Shown: positions 48,571-58,998 of the stretch, in pieces
How the letters are laid out: each line of letters starts with the position of its first letter
Numbering within the stretch: position 1 is the first letter of the stretch
Source of the DNA: Whalleya microplaca
Taxonomy: Eukaryota; Ascomycota; Sordariomycetes; Xylariales; Xylariaceae
Direction of reading: 5' to 3'
DNA: 64,000 nt
NCBI GenBank assembly: GCA_022497155.1
Contig: MU385726.1
Coordinates: forward strand, 558,001 to 622,000
Program-made: the position numbers and the translations under genes
Notes under the pieces: generated by a model
Databases searched by the model: none
What the model was told of the DNA's origin: nothing
The model's input: the letters and a program-made list of their open reading frames with translations, nothing else

Positions 48571-51443
48571 ATGCTATTGCTGTGTGGCAGAGTCCTCTTT
48601 GCTTTTGCTGCCCTCCTTTCAGTCGTACGTTGCCAAGATGACGATCTAGGCCTTCGTAATGGCTATATTGATATCAATACTACGAACTTCAACGCCAGGA
48701 TTGTTCGCGATGCTCAGGTGCTGGCAACGTTGACCGCAGCTGACGAGACATTCGACTTTCTCCCCTTCGACTTGATATCAGTTCGCGCTAGTAACAATCA
48801 GTATCACTGGGGCGATATCACATTTCGATATCGTGAAGATGGGAGTAGCGACTGGACCGATGGCGATTCTGCTGCGGCCCGCCAACCCGTCTCCGCCCTC
48901 GAGACGGGAGCCCTATCGGCCGCCGACTTGGGTGCAACTCTTCCCAAAGGACCCTTGAATGTAACTCGAGAATGGTTGGACGTATCAGGCGATCTAGGCT
49001 TGCGCTTCACGATTGAGAATACCGGAGAATCAGCAGTCGAGATAGGCAGTCTCGGATTCCCCGCCGAGTTCAACAGCATTTTCACTGACAGGAAGGCGGT
49101 AGACACCCAGCGCCTATGCTCACTTTCCGATCCATATATCGGCATGCATGCAGGATACATTCGGGTTAGCCCAGTGAGCGGTATCGGCCCAGCCCTTGTT
49201 GTTACGCCCCTAGGGGATACGCCACTGGAGGCGTATAGAAATCTTGTTGAGCCCTCCTATGAGGGTACGTACTACGGCAGTCAAACCTTCGAAGGGTTCT
49301 ACGAATGGCAAGTCCTTAGCAAAGCCTGGGCTGAGAAGGAGTGGGCGGGAATAGATCCCTGGAACACCCCCTCATCTAAAAAGCTGGAGCCAGGAGAGTC
49401 AATACAGTTCGGTGTGCGCTTTACGGTAGCCAAGGGAGGCGTTCGAGATATTGATGACACGGTTAGAACTACTGGTACACCAGTGGCTTTCGGTGTACCC
49501 GGATATATCATCCCAAGAGATTCACCATCGCAGCTCTTCCTCCAAACAGATTCCAACGTGCAGTACATAGCAAGTGAGCCGGCGGGTTTATTGGCAGTTC
49601 AGGAGCTATCGCCGGGCTCATATAGCATAACGCCGTCTTCTACCGCTTGGGGTCGAACGCGGTTAGTCATTGAGTATGATGACGGAAAGACCCAGACGGT
49701 CCACTACCATGTTACGAAGGCCGGAGCGGAGGTCATTGGCGACCTTGGCCGTTTTCTCACGACGGAGCAGTGGTTCAACGACACCTCCGATCCATTCGGG
49801 CGCTCAAATTCCGTCATGAGCTACGACTATGAGACACGTTCCATCGTGACTCAAGACCCCCGCGTCTGGATAGCGGGACTCAGCGATGAAGGGGGCGTCG
49901 GCGCGTACTTGGCTGCGATAATGAAACAGGCGATCCAGCCAGACGCCGAGGAAGTCTCGAAGCTCGAGATGTTCATTGATGACGTTCTCTGGGGTACGAT
50001 CCAGACAAAACAAGACTTCGCAGTACGGAAGAGTGCTTTCTTTTATGAGCCTCCTGCTGTTCCAGGATATACTTATAACTCTAGTGTTGACTGGACTAGT
50101 TGGACATCTTGGGATGTTGATGCAGCTCATGCAATTGATCGCGCTTACGACTATGTGCATGTCGCCGCGGCATACTGGTCATTGTATCGCGTTGCTAGGG
50201 CCTATCCCGAGCTTGTTAAAAGCCACGATTGGGATTGGTATCTAAGCCAAGCTTACAATACTGTCATTCGCGGTATGCAGTCTGACGTTGGGTATAACCG
50301 TGTAGGGCTGATGGGTGAAACTGTCTTCGGGGAGATCCTAACTGACTTGACTCGAGAGGGACTGACATCAGAAAGTAATAATTTGACTTCAAGTATGAAA
50401 TCTCGGGCTACTCAGTGGGACTCCGAGGAAGTGCCTTTTGGAAGCGAAATGGCCTGGGATTCAACTGGGCAAGAAGGAGTATATTACTGGGCTAAGTAAG
50501 TGCTTATTTCCAAATTTGGTCCACATGAAGGATACAGACGCTGCCTTCAGCGGCCTTGTCTTGGACCTCAAACCAGGACCTCTTTTTATGTTTATTCTGT
50601 GCTAATTATTCTATTACCAGATATTTTGGGTTCACGGATACTATGACTAAGACGGTGAATAGTGTCCTTGGATATATGCCTACAGTGCCTCACTGGGGCT
50701 GGGATGGCAACGCACGTAGATACTGGGACAATATGTTAGTAGACGTTCTATCACACCCTATTACTAGGTCCTGCGTTAACCTTGGATGTCTTAGATATGG
50801 CGGGAAGCTCCAGAGAATCGAGCGCCAAATTCACCATTACGGATCAGGCCTCAACGCTCAAGTGCTTCTATCCGCGTTTCGCAGTGACCCTTCAGACACC
50901 TATCTCTTGCAAGTGGGCTATGGCGGCACAAGTGGGCCCCTTTCGAATATCAACCAAGACGGCTTCGCTTCTGCTTCATTTCACTCCTGGCCAGATACGT
51001 TGAAGTGGGACGGTTATTCAGGCGACTATGGCCCTGGTTTCCTCGGTATGGTACTGGGATCTGGCACGTATGTTGCTCAGCACAAGGCCTTCGGGCTCGT
51101 GGCGTACGGTGGCATACTGGAATCTTCCGTTGATGGCATCGTTAGTGTCCAGACTCAAGGGCCAGTGAAGCGGAGGATCTTCATTGGCCCTCTAGGGGTG
51201 ACTATCACGGTAGACGCGGGAAGTATACAGGGCTTTAGTTACGTCAGCCCTGATGGTAACATATCAATCACCCTGTCTCAACCGGGTGACATGCCAAAGG
51301 CTGCGTCTACCGTAATGTGGGTTGAGACAAACTCGAACTCAATCAGTTATACTGTGTCGGGGACTGATATAAGCCAGTCGCGTATGGGTTGGCAGATCCC
51401 CCTTTCCACTGATAGTGTGACCGTTGAGCTGAGACCAAACTAG
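48571..51443 (+). CDS. Large secreted DUF5695-like protein, probable carbohydrate-active
   Basis: Three exons (48571-50495, 50621-50734, 50795-51443) give 895 residues. Residues 1-21 (MLLLCGRVLFAFAALLSVVRC) are a signal peptide. The first 400 residues are beta-rich; from about 410 the sequence turns helical and rich in Trp and Tyr (SSVDWTSWTSWDVDAAHAID, EMAWDSTGQEGVYYWAKYFG, HWGWDGNARRYWDNIYGGK), as in six-hairpin glycosidase folds. A beta-rich end follows. The overall pattern matches fungal and bacterial proteins annotated as DUF5695, whose activity is to my knowledge not established. The join YWDNI|YGGKLQRIE across the 60-bp second intron restores a strongly conserved-looking block. Its divergent GH127-type neighbour suggests a role in plant polysaccharide use. 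Confidence 0.8.
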
Positions 51444-51776
51444 CACATGCAGAAAACAAGCAAAAGTGCCGAGTCAATCATATTTTTCCCTGGGAATAAT
51501 CCAATAGAAGAAAACAGCCATCACGTTCGCGATTACATGATTGCGTTACACAAGTTCTTATCTACCTGTGACTGTGCTGCGCGTCTTGTCAATCTGTGTA
51601 TGCGGCTCGTATTGATCTGATGCGGGGCATTTCACTGGCAGATGCATCCGCTTGGTCCCCTCTTTTCTACTCTCTATCCGTCTGTAGTATAAGTGTCATT
51701 TGCACTTTGATCCTCTAAGATATCGAATTGAAGTCATACTCTTAATCATTTTAGAGAAGAACTTAGCTTTACTAAT
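51444..51776. other. Intergenic region before the MBL-fold gene
   Basis: 333 bp in tandem orientation. It should hold the 3' UTR of the DUF5695-like gene and the promoter of the next gene. Nothing else seen. Confidence 0.5.
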
Positions 51777-52831
51777 ATGTGCCCGATCACTAAGGCTGCG
51801 CGGGATGCACTGCCTGCAAGTGAACCCGGGGGGACTAGAACGACATGCTTCAATTGTACGAGGGTGAATGGCACTACATTCTTGGTAGTGGAAGATGATA
51901 AATGGAACGAAACGCCCTTCATTTATGTCAAGGTCTATGATAATGTGCTTGTGCTCGTCGACACCGGATGTGGTGGGGCGGCGAAGAATGAAGCCGCAAC
52001 ATTAACTAATCTACGAGAATTCCTCGAGACATATCCAGTTGAAGATAATGAAGGCCGTCCCTTAAACCTGGGTGCTCAGCGTGACTACATCGTGCTTTGC
52101 TCGCATTGCCACTTCGATCATATAGGTGTGTAGCTGATTCAGCGAACCGTTGAGGAAATCACTGATATATGCTTCAAGGTGCTATTGCTCAATTCACAGA
52201 CGCCAAATCCACCATCTGGGCAAGTTCTTACGAGAAGTCATTCATTGAAGGGGAGGGTCGACTCCCCAAGACTTCACTTTGTCGCTTTTTTGGCATGGAG
52301 ACGCCTTAATATAAAGTCTCTAGGTGGGCAGATGATGGTCAACATGTTGTTGACAACAGTGGCCGGGACCTTGGTCTTGTCATCTACCACACCCCAGGTC
52401 ACACACCGGACGAAATCGCCATTTGGGATCCCGAAGAACGCGTCATATTTGTCGGTGATACTATGTACGAGTGGGCTCATATTGTATTCCCGTTAGAGGG
52501 TAACTTGCACCAGTACTGTGACACGCTGGGTAAACTTCAGAAACTTGTACGGGAATGGAACGCAAGCAGGTCCAACAAGGTGAGAATTGCCTGCGGTCAT
52601 AACTCGAGCGCCTCGGATGCGCAGCAGCTTATCGATGAGGTTGGACTCTTTTTGTACCAAGTGCTCGAGGGCATGGTCGACTCAACGGATCAGGGGACGT
52701 TTCGTGACGAGCCCTTAATATCGTACGATCGGGACGATGGGAAGATTTCCTTTGTTGGCCCGAAGCGCCTATTTGATGGTTTCCGAGCTGACAACCCTGC
52801 GATGAAGACCATGAGGGCACGGTATATGTAG
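51777..52831 (+). pseudogene. Metallo-beta-lactamase-fold hydrolase with an in-frame stop
   Basis: Two exons (51777-52125, 52179-52831) give 333 codons in one continuous frame except for a TAA at 52307-52309 (codon 160). Before it lie the zinc motif HCHFDH (His110, His112, Asp114, His115) and, across the intron, DHIGGAIAQF. After it, in the same frame, lie the remaining family motifs TPGHTPDEI, VGDTMYEW and CGHNSS. The sequence on both sides (…GMETP, then YKVSRWADDG) reads as normal coding sequence, so the stop breaks an otherwise intact gene. A single C-to-T change from CAA would explain it. A hidden intron over the stop is possible but has no good donor. Such fungal MBL proteins are glyoxalase-II- or lactonase-like hydrolases of unknown substrate. 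Confidence 0.75.
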
Positions 52832-53585
52832 AGCATTATGCATCATTTTTTGTCACACGGCTATTGGAGCCAAGACCTGTTGGAAGCTATACGAGATGCA
52901 GGAATGCTGCACGAGTACATATATTGGGTGCTGTTAGATGTTATTCGATACTGTTGGAATATATGACTACCTAACAAAAGGTATAATTACCAGACGGCGG
53001 CTACGTCGGCAACAGACTAGATACATACCAGGAATACGTACCGCGGCATCAGGTCTATAAAAACCTGTCGCCGAACCTCAGACTCAGATTGAAACTTAGA
53101 ACCATAAGCACCCTCAGAGGGGCTAGAGAATTATTACTGAATTAATATATTTCTAAGCCCTGAATTACAGCTCTTGTCACATTTTTCGAGTTAGCGTTCA
53201 CCGCGGGGGATGAAACTGATGACATGATGCATCGTTACAAATCACACTGTATTCATAGCTTCAATGTAATACATGCCAGGCCTATAGCTGGATAGACTTT
53301 GCGGTTGAGTCTGTTCACGCCTACAATTTCGTCTCTAGCACCTTGGTCAATGGTGGACTCCTAAAGATACCTCGACGTCCAACAATGGCCGTCTAGTGAT
53401 CTTTGTCCTACGAGACCAACACCATTCTGAAATGATAGATACTTTCTTACAGGAGCATTTACACTTGGCCTGTAGTTTTTATTATTTGTGGCTCTCTCTA
53501 GATAGTCTTGCTGGGTGTCGGAACTTGCAAATTCCTCGGCTTCTCATAGGCAGTATTTGCGCAGGCTGATTTCACAACAGGTCAT
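52832..53585. other. Intergenic region before tRNA-Val
   Basis: 754 bp, no gene seen. It holds the 3' flank of the MBL-fold gene and the 5' flank of the tRNA. Confidence 0.5.
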
Positions 53586-53659
53586 GGTTTCGTGGTGTAG
53601 TTGGTTATCACGTCAGTCTAACACACTGAAGGTCCCCAGTTCGAGCCTGGGCGAAATCA
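53586..53659 (+). tRNA. tRNA-Val (anticodon AAC)
   Basis: A full cloverleaf can be drawn. The acceptor stem pairs GGTTTCG with CGAAATC (one G-T), the D-arm contains TAGTTGG, and the anticodon stem TCAGT/ACTGA encloses loop CTAACAC with anticodon AAC at 53620-53622. The T-arm is CCCAGTTCGAGCCTGGG, which includes the B box, and the discriminator base is A. There is no intron. A T-run follows at once. Confidence 0.96.
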
Positions 53660-53664
53660 AAGCG

Positions 53665-53673
53665 TTTCTTTTT
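53665..53673 (+). terminator. Pol III terminator of tRNA-Val
   Basis: TTTCTTTTT, six bases after the tRNA; the final run of five T is a standard RNA polymerase III stop. Confidence 0.8.
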
Positions 53674-54546
53674 GGATCCGGTTGTGGCGAATGCTTGAGT
53701 CAGGTAGGGTGAGGAGACAAGAGTATAAAGCTCCGCTATACTTACCGCCGGTCCGAAAATTTTGCTACATTTTGTGGAGCACACGGACTCTATTGGATCC
53801 AACTTGTAGAACTCTCAAGTCCCAAGCGGCTGCCGACGAATCGGTAATTATACTCAAGAGGATGCTAATAAAAAAGTTTCTCACGTAATCATTGGAGACA
53901 CTGCTGAATACATTTCTATTATGGCTTATATACATACTGATGATGAATGTGAATATGGTCGAGTTAAATTCCCTAGTACCTATGACTTCTTATTCTAGCT
54001 CGTCAATTCGTTTATGTAATATTCACTCATCACTTATATTTAGATATACTAATATCTCAGCGTACCTCAGTTTCTTCTCATACCTAATACCTTGTATGTA
54101 TATGTGCGGCTGTATTTGTGTCTTATTGATACTTCATTAGTGTTGACGATGATAATGCCTATCTGATCTCCGATAAAATATATTTACATCCTGTCGTAAA
54201 TGAATAATACACTTTGTGAATTGAAATGAGTTGACATGGTTTGGCAGTTTAGATTGGTAGTACTATATTTACGAAACCTCTGAAGGACTCACGTTATCGT
54301 GATGGTGAGTCAAGTCTATCAGGGCTTGTGGGGGGCTTTTAGAATCTCATGAGATTTCACTATTTGACGGCTTACTGTACTAGTATCTATCGTTTGTAGA
54401 CTTCACTCTGATTCTCAGATTCTAGAATAATAGGCTGGAGAATTCTTATTGACGGGGCATCTAATTATGTCTGTTCGTCAAGAGAAAGGTTTGTGCGAAG
54501 AAATATGAACGAGGGTCCCGCAAGGCCATCGTTCTCCAAGCTGCAC
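53674..54546. other. Intergenic region tRNA-Val / Nudix gene
   Basis: 873 bp, AT-rich, without a supported gene. Confidence 0.5.
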
Positions 54547-55402
54547 CTACCATAGTTTTGACATCTCAAGGCCTTCTGCAAAAGTGCCTACCTTTCCATC
54601 AATGGCGAAACCCAGAGCCTCTAGCTTCCTGCACTCATTATACAATTCACTCAAGGGTACCCAGAAACACTCGATGAACTCGCCATCTTCCAATTGCGGT
54701 TTTGGATCTTTATTTTCTTCCTTACTGGGATCGATCTTGAGATGAATCAAGAACGTGCTAGAGCTAGAGGTATTACATTAGCTAAGAGACCGTTCAGTCC
54801 AAGAATGTCAAGCTTTACCTCGAAGAAGCAGGAGCTGAAAACATTAGCATATAGTTGCGATTGTATAACTAGTTCGGCATGGCTTACAGCTGAAGAGAAT
54901 AGGTCGTCTGCTCCCACGATCTGGTACTATCTCGCCAATGTAGCCCGTCTCCTCCCTTAATTCGCGCAAGGCAGCCTGCTCAACAGTCTCACCCTCGTCA
55001 ACGAGGCCAGCTGGAAATTCGACTACGACCTCGCCGGCCGGCGCTCGGAACTGTTTCTCGAGGAGTAACTCTGGGCCTGTAAGCTTTTGCAGGACGGCGA
55101 TCATTTGAACACCATCCACATTGCTGGTCTTGGGGCGGTTGGGCCGTCTCGTGGCCTCCCAAGTGCGAATGCGACCAGTTTCATCCTCGTAAGTGATCCT
55201 GCACAATATATGCGGTTACAATGCCACACCCTAGTATCTGTAAGATGTGATAGCAGAGTTGCGACTAACTTGACAAGATTGATCCATTTCGCATCCTTGT
55301 TGTCCTGGTGAAAAAACATCAGCACCCTGGGAAATCTTATTCACGCTGTTTGAAACTTACTAGCAACTCCGTCGAGATAACCTTGGCCATACGTGCTGAC
55401 AT
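54547..55402 (-). CDS. Nudix hydrolase, ADP-ribose pyrophosphatase (Ysa1-like)
   Basis: Five exons (55402-55361, 55304-55270, 55198-54888, 54834-54819, 54763-54547) give 206 residues, close to yeast Ysa1. These enzymes cleave ADP-ribose and related ADP-sugars to AMP and a sugar phosphate. The start reads MSARMAKVISTELL, then DNKDAKWINLVKITYED, TWEATRRPNRPK, VQMIAVLQK and EFPAGLVDEGE. The Nudix box (Gly-x5-Glu-x7-Arg-Glu-x-x-Glu-Glu-x-Gly) is complete in GETVEQAALRELREETGYIG. The C-terminus KVGTFAEGLEMSKLW is typical of the family. Exon 4 is 16 bp, and exon 5 has two in-frame acceptors 6 bp apart (54763 or 54757), so one or two serines are uncertain there. A further tiny 3' exon after SKLW cannot be excluded, because a GTAGGT donor-like site overlaps the stop. 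Confidence 0.87.
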
Positions 55403-56449
55403 AGTTGTAAGCTTGTATCGGGTGTTGTGGTTTGTTAATCAAGAACGAAACAGCCCAAATGCCAAACTATCTATGCCAAACTGCAGTAGATATAACGGTG
55501 CACAGCCACAACGTGGCGTCACAACTCGAGGTTGAAGGTTTATTGTCTCTCATAGGCTGATCTTCCATCGTCCAAGCAAGAAAACACTTCATTTATGGGC
55601 AACTAAGATGTATGGATTATAAATATCATTTCAGTCTTCTGCTTAAGGGTTATTGCTGATTAGGAACCCTCATTGCACGTTGGTTTGTTTCGTCTGGACG
55701 CCATGATCTCCAGAGTCTATTGCAAGTGTTGCGTGGTTGTTGTGTTAGTTGAGACATCGTTGCTAAGAGTTTTACAATGAGCGAACTAATAATAAGGACT
55801 CAACCCGGCTGCCCAGATGAGCTAACAAGGCGAATGACCATATAGCGCTGTCAGGAAACGAACCTAACTCGCCTTATTAACTCACTCCAGCTCAACCAAC
55901 GGGCGCGATGCCCCACCAAGGCCGGTTGAACCAGACCGTCGGAACTCACTAAACCCCTATCGGTGCTTGTCTAGTGCTAAAATGAGATCACTGATTCAAT
56001 TCAGGGGTTACCGACGAAGACGAAGAGTACATGTAATGGTCCAGTACGGTCGATCCCTAACCTCGAGAACCGACTCGTACTTTGTTCGTGTCTATGCTGT
56101 CGAGCGCGCAATTTTGTCGCCAAGACCAGCTACACAATTTAACGCTTCGATAACCCTATCTAACCATGAAGCAACGAAATTGTTTGAAACTAGACGAAAT
56201 CACTTAGGAGACTAATGATTATGCATCTCGCAGTGGCTGCAATGACCCCAAACATCAATCATTTAGATTGTTACCGTTGAAACTCCCCCCTGTATGTTCT
56301 ACTGCATCGCGGGAATCTGCCAGATTGAGAGCAAAACATCTACAGTTGCCAATCACCCCAGATGTGACTCGGTCTGCAAGAGTTGCTTGTCATCGTCATA
56401 GTGAGTGCTCTGACTCATTATGTCAGTATATACTACCTAGCCCTTGTAT
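55403..56449. other. Intergenic region Nudix / repeat-protein gene
   Basis: About 1 kb in tandem minus-strand orientation. No supported gene; it should contain the Nudix promoter and the 3' UTR of the next gene. Confidence 0.45.
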
Positions 56450-58075
56450 TCAGCCTCTTGACCCTTTAGCTGGCCCCTTGGGACGGCCTGCCCCTTTTCG
56501 CTTGGTGGAATCCTTCACGCCCTTGGTTTCCGTTGGCTTCTTTGGCGGCCCGCTACTGCGAGGGCCTAAGGTATTCGCCTTGCGTGCGTTCGACATCTGC
56601 CGCAATGAAGATTTATAGAGCGGTGGTGCTTCCCCTCTTTCTGGCAGCATGCCATACTCAGGCAACTGCCCGGCAAGCCTTCGGCTTGCCCGCTGCTTCT
56701 CGTATGTCTTGTGTTGCCTTGGGCGACCCTGTGGTACTGGCTGTGCATTGTCTCGATTGGATGGTAGGGCTTCTGGACGAACCGGCGTAGACTGCCGGGG
56801 TCCGGTACTTCTGAGACCACCGCTTTGTCTCTGTGGCGCTTTCTTTGTGACTCGACCGCTGCGAGTTTTGCGAGAAGTAAGGTTTGCCGGTCGAGATGAT
56901 TCTCCCTGCTTCTCATCGCTGGCTCCTGTGGCCTCACGAGAGCGGGGCCTCTCATTCATATCCTGTTGGTCTCGTGGCTCACTGAGAGGCGCTGGATTCG
57001 TCATACGCAGGTAATGCTGATGGCATTCTTCTGCGTAAGCTTTTTCAGCTCGTTCTTTGGCCTCGACCTGCTCCTGCGTCCAACCATCTGCCCGAAGATC
57101 AAATTTCCTCTTTCGATTTGCGTATGCCCATGATATCATCATGGTACCTGGTTCATATTTGATCTTCTGTAGCTCCTCCAGCTCTTCCTCACGTTGCTTG
57201 TCTCCTTCCTCATCTTCGTGATGCCTTCTAGCCGCGTCAATCAGGGCTTCTTTGAGAAAAATCGTATGAAAGTGATACTGCTCCGTGTCCCATCGAAAAC
57301 GTTCTCGATTAAACTCTAACCGTTCCCACGGGTCTTTGGGCGGAGGCGTCGGTTCGCGATCTTCGGGGGTAGGGGGGTATGTACTGAATCCGCTGAGGTC
57401 GCTGTCACCGTCGCGGGATCGCAAAGATTCAGGAGTAGGTGGGGTCCCGATGCGCGAGATATCCTTCGACAGTCGAGCCCATAATAGCTGCCAGTCATGG
57501 TCAAGGATACCAGATCGTGGCTTGAACGGACGCCCTTCAATAGTATGTTCCAATACCCTCAAGGCTCTCTGACGTTCCTTGTAGACTCGATCACGGACCA
57601 TATAGGGATTCCGTTCCTGGAGCATGGTCTTACGCTGTTCGTACCACTCGTCGCCAAAATGCTTTTTCCCCCAAGCCGTATACGTCTCGGGATCATATGG
57701 TTCTGGCTCGGGCGTCCATGGCATTCGTCTGTCGGGATCGTATGTATTGGGGTCGAACGTTTGTGGTATAGTCATCTGCTCTCCCAATACTAATACGACT
57801 GTTTTGCCTTCTTGAATCAAGCTATTACGATACTCATACCACTCTTCGCCATAACGCTTTCGACCCCAAGCTAAATATGTTTCAGGATCATATGGTTTTG
57901 GCTCGGGTGTCAACGTTTCTTGTCTTGGGAGATTCTTCGTCTTGATAGGCTTGTAGTCGGTATCGTTAGACTCGCAGTTACCAACGAGGTTGCCGCTGTC
58001 AGAGGCCTGCTCAACTGATGGGCAAATTGTTGACGTGATGTCAAGTTGATGCCGTGCATGTGTGCCTGAGGCCAT
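56450..58075 (-). CDS. Uncharacterised protein with duplicated PYDPETY module and AT-hook-like tail
   Basis: A single 541-residue open frame from ATG 58075; I do not recognise the family. Residues about 56-90 (TPEPKPYDPETYLAWGRKRY…) and 121-155 (TPEPEPYDPETYTAWGKKHF…) are two copies of one module, 65 residues apart, with conserved PYDPETY, AWG, GEEWYE/GDEWYE and a closing helix. A degenerate part-copy (FDPNTYDPDRRMPW) lies between them. The middle is charged and helical (DTEQYHFHTIFLKEALIDAA, then an acidic stretch). From about 375 on it is disordered and basic, ending in KRKGAGRPKGPAKGSRG, an AT-hook-like GRPKG motif. A nuclear, DNA-associated role is inference. The length of the frame, the ATG and the internal repeat make it a real gene. 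It is divergent from the FHA kinase. Confidence 0.75.
   Translation of the reverse strand: MASGTHARHQLDITSTICPSVEQASDSGNLVGNCESNDTDYKPIKTKNLPRQETLTPEPKPYDPETYLAWGRKRYGEEWYEYRNSLIQEGKTVVLVLGEQMTIPQTFDPNTYDPDRRMPWTPEPEPYDPETYTAWGKKHFGDEWYEQRKTMLQERNPYMVRDRVYKERQRALRVLEHTIEGRPFKPRSGILDHDWQLLWARLSKDISRIGTPPTPESLRSRDGDSDLSGFSTYPPTPEDREPTPPPKDPWERLEFNRERFRWDTEQYHFHTIFLKEALIDAARRHHEDEEGDKQREEELEELQKIKYEPGTMMISWAYANRKRKFDLRADGWTQEQVEAKERAEKAYAEECHQHYLRMTNPAPLSEPRDQQDMNERPRSREATGASDEKQGESSRPANLTSRKTRSGRVTKKAPQRQSGGLRSTGPRQSTPVRPEALPSNRDNAQPVPQGRPRQHKTYEKQRASRRLAGQLPEYGMLPERGEAPPLYKSSLRQMSNARKANTLGPRSSGPPKKPTETKGVKDSTKRKGAGRPKGPAKGSRG
57611..57910 (-). repeat. Duplicated protein module (two copies) inside the 541-residue gene
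   Basis: Coding copies at about 57910-57806 and 57715-57611 encode matching 35-residue modules. They differ mostly by conservative changes, which indicates an old internal duplication kept under selection. Confidence 0.75.
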
Positions 58076-58998
58076 GATTTGGAGGCAGACGAGGAACTGA
58101 GGGAGCAGAAAGTGTTGCGTAACTGGCTGGCTGCTAGTTGAGATGTTTGGGAGTCGGGAATAAAGTGTGCCACAATCTTTAAGTAAGATAGACTTTTAGT
58201 GACTACTAACCTATCTATATGGGTGCCTCATTCCCCGTGCCGTCCTGCATGTTGGTACGTTTCTTTCAAGAATCAACAGCTAATCTGTATTACATATATC
58301 GCTGGCCCTCGCAAGGAATGTACACACACCTATGAACCAACAGGTACTACAAGCGCCAAGCCTTGTCAAACCTGTGCCCCAATGAGCCAATCAAGTAGGT
58401 CAATTTCGAACCCCAACAGTGCTATTGGCATTCTCTTTGTTAGCTTATTAGGTTGCAGGTTGGACAAGGCTCTGTACATACTGGTGTTGGTTGGGTCGGA
58501 TGATGTCAATGCCTCGGTTTGCTCCTATCATTTTATTAGTTGGAGGCTCACACACACTGCATGTACATGTACAACCTTCATGTATACAAGCATCACCATC
58601 CTTTGTTCAATCCTACTATTTGTGATACTCGTTGGTGTTGTCCCACACGTGTTCAATTTCAGGACCAACTACCTGTCTAGATAACAGAGCTTTGTAGTCC
58701 AAAGGGTAGGATAAAATAAGCTAACAAAGCGAATAATCATAACGCCATTAGAATCAGGTTGGACAAGGCTTAGTGCTGGTGATATCCGTTGGTCCACGGG
58801 ACTATGTTCCTTTTGAGGAGCAACTGAGTTATAGATTAGCTCTCCTAGTTGAAAATGAGATCACAAAGAAAATACCGATAGGAACTATGTAGGACTGTTA
58901 GCAATCAGCTCAGCAACACTCCTGCCACCAGAAACATTTACCATCTTCTTAATCCGCTTGAGTTGAATGTCTTTTTTTCGTCAAGATGTCTTTCGAAG
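58076..58998. promoter_or_regulatory. Shared divergent region, repeat-protein gene / FHA kinase
   Basis: About 920 bp between divergent start codons. No gene or specific motif is claimed; the ATG used for the kinase is the first in its frame. Confidence 0.45.

Noticed and set aside
48804..49160. 118-codon minus-strand frame
   Set aside because: Antisense to the DUF5695-like exon 1; no independent support.
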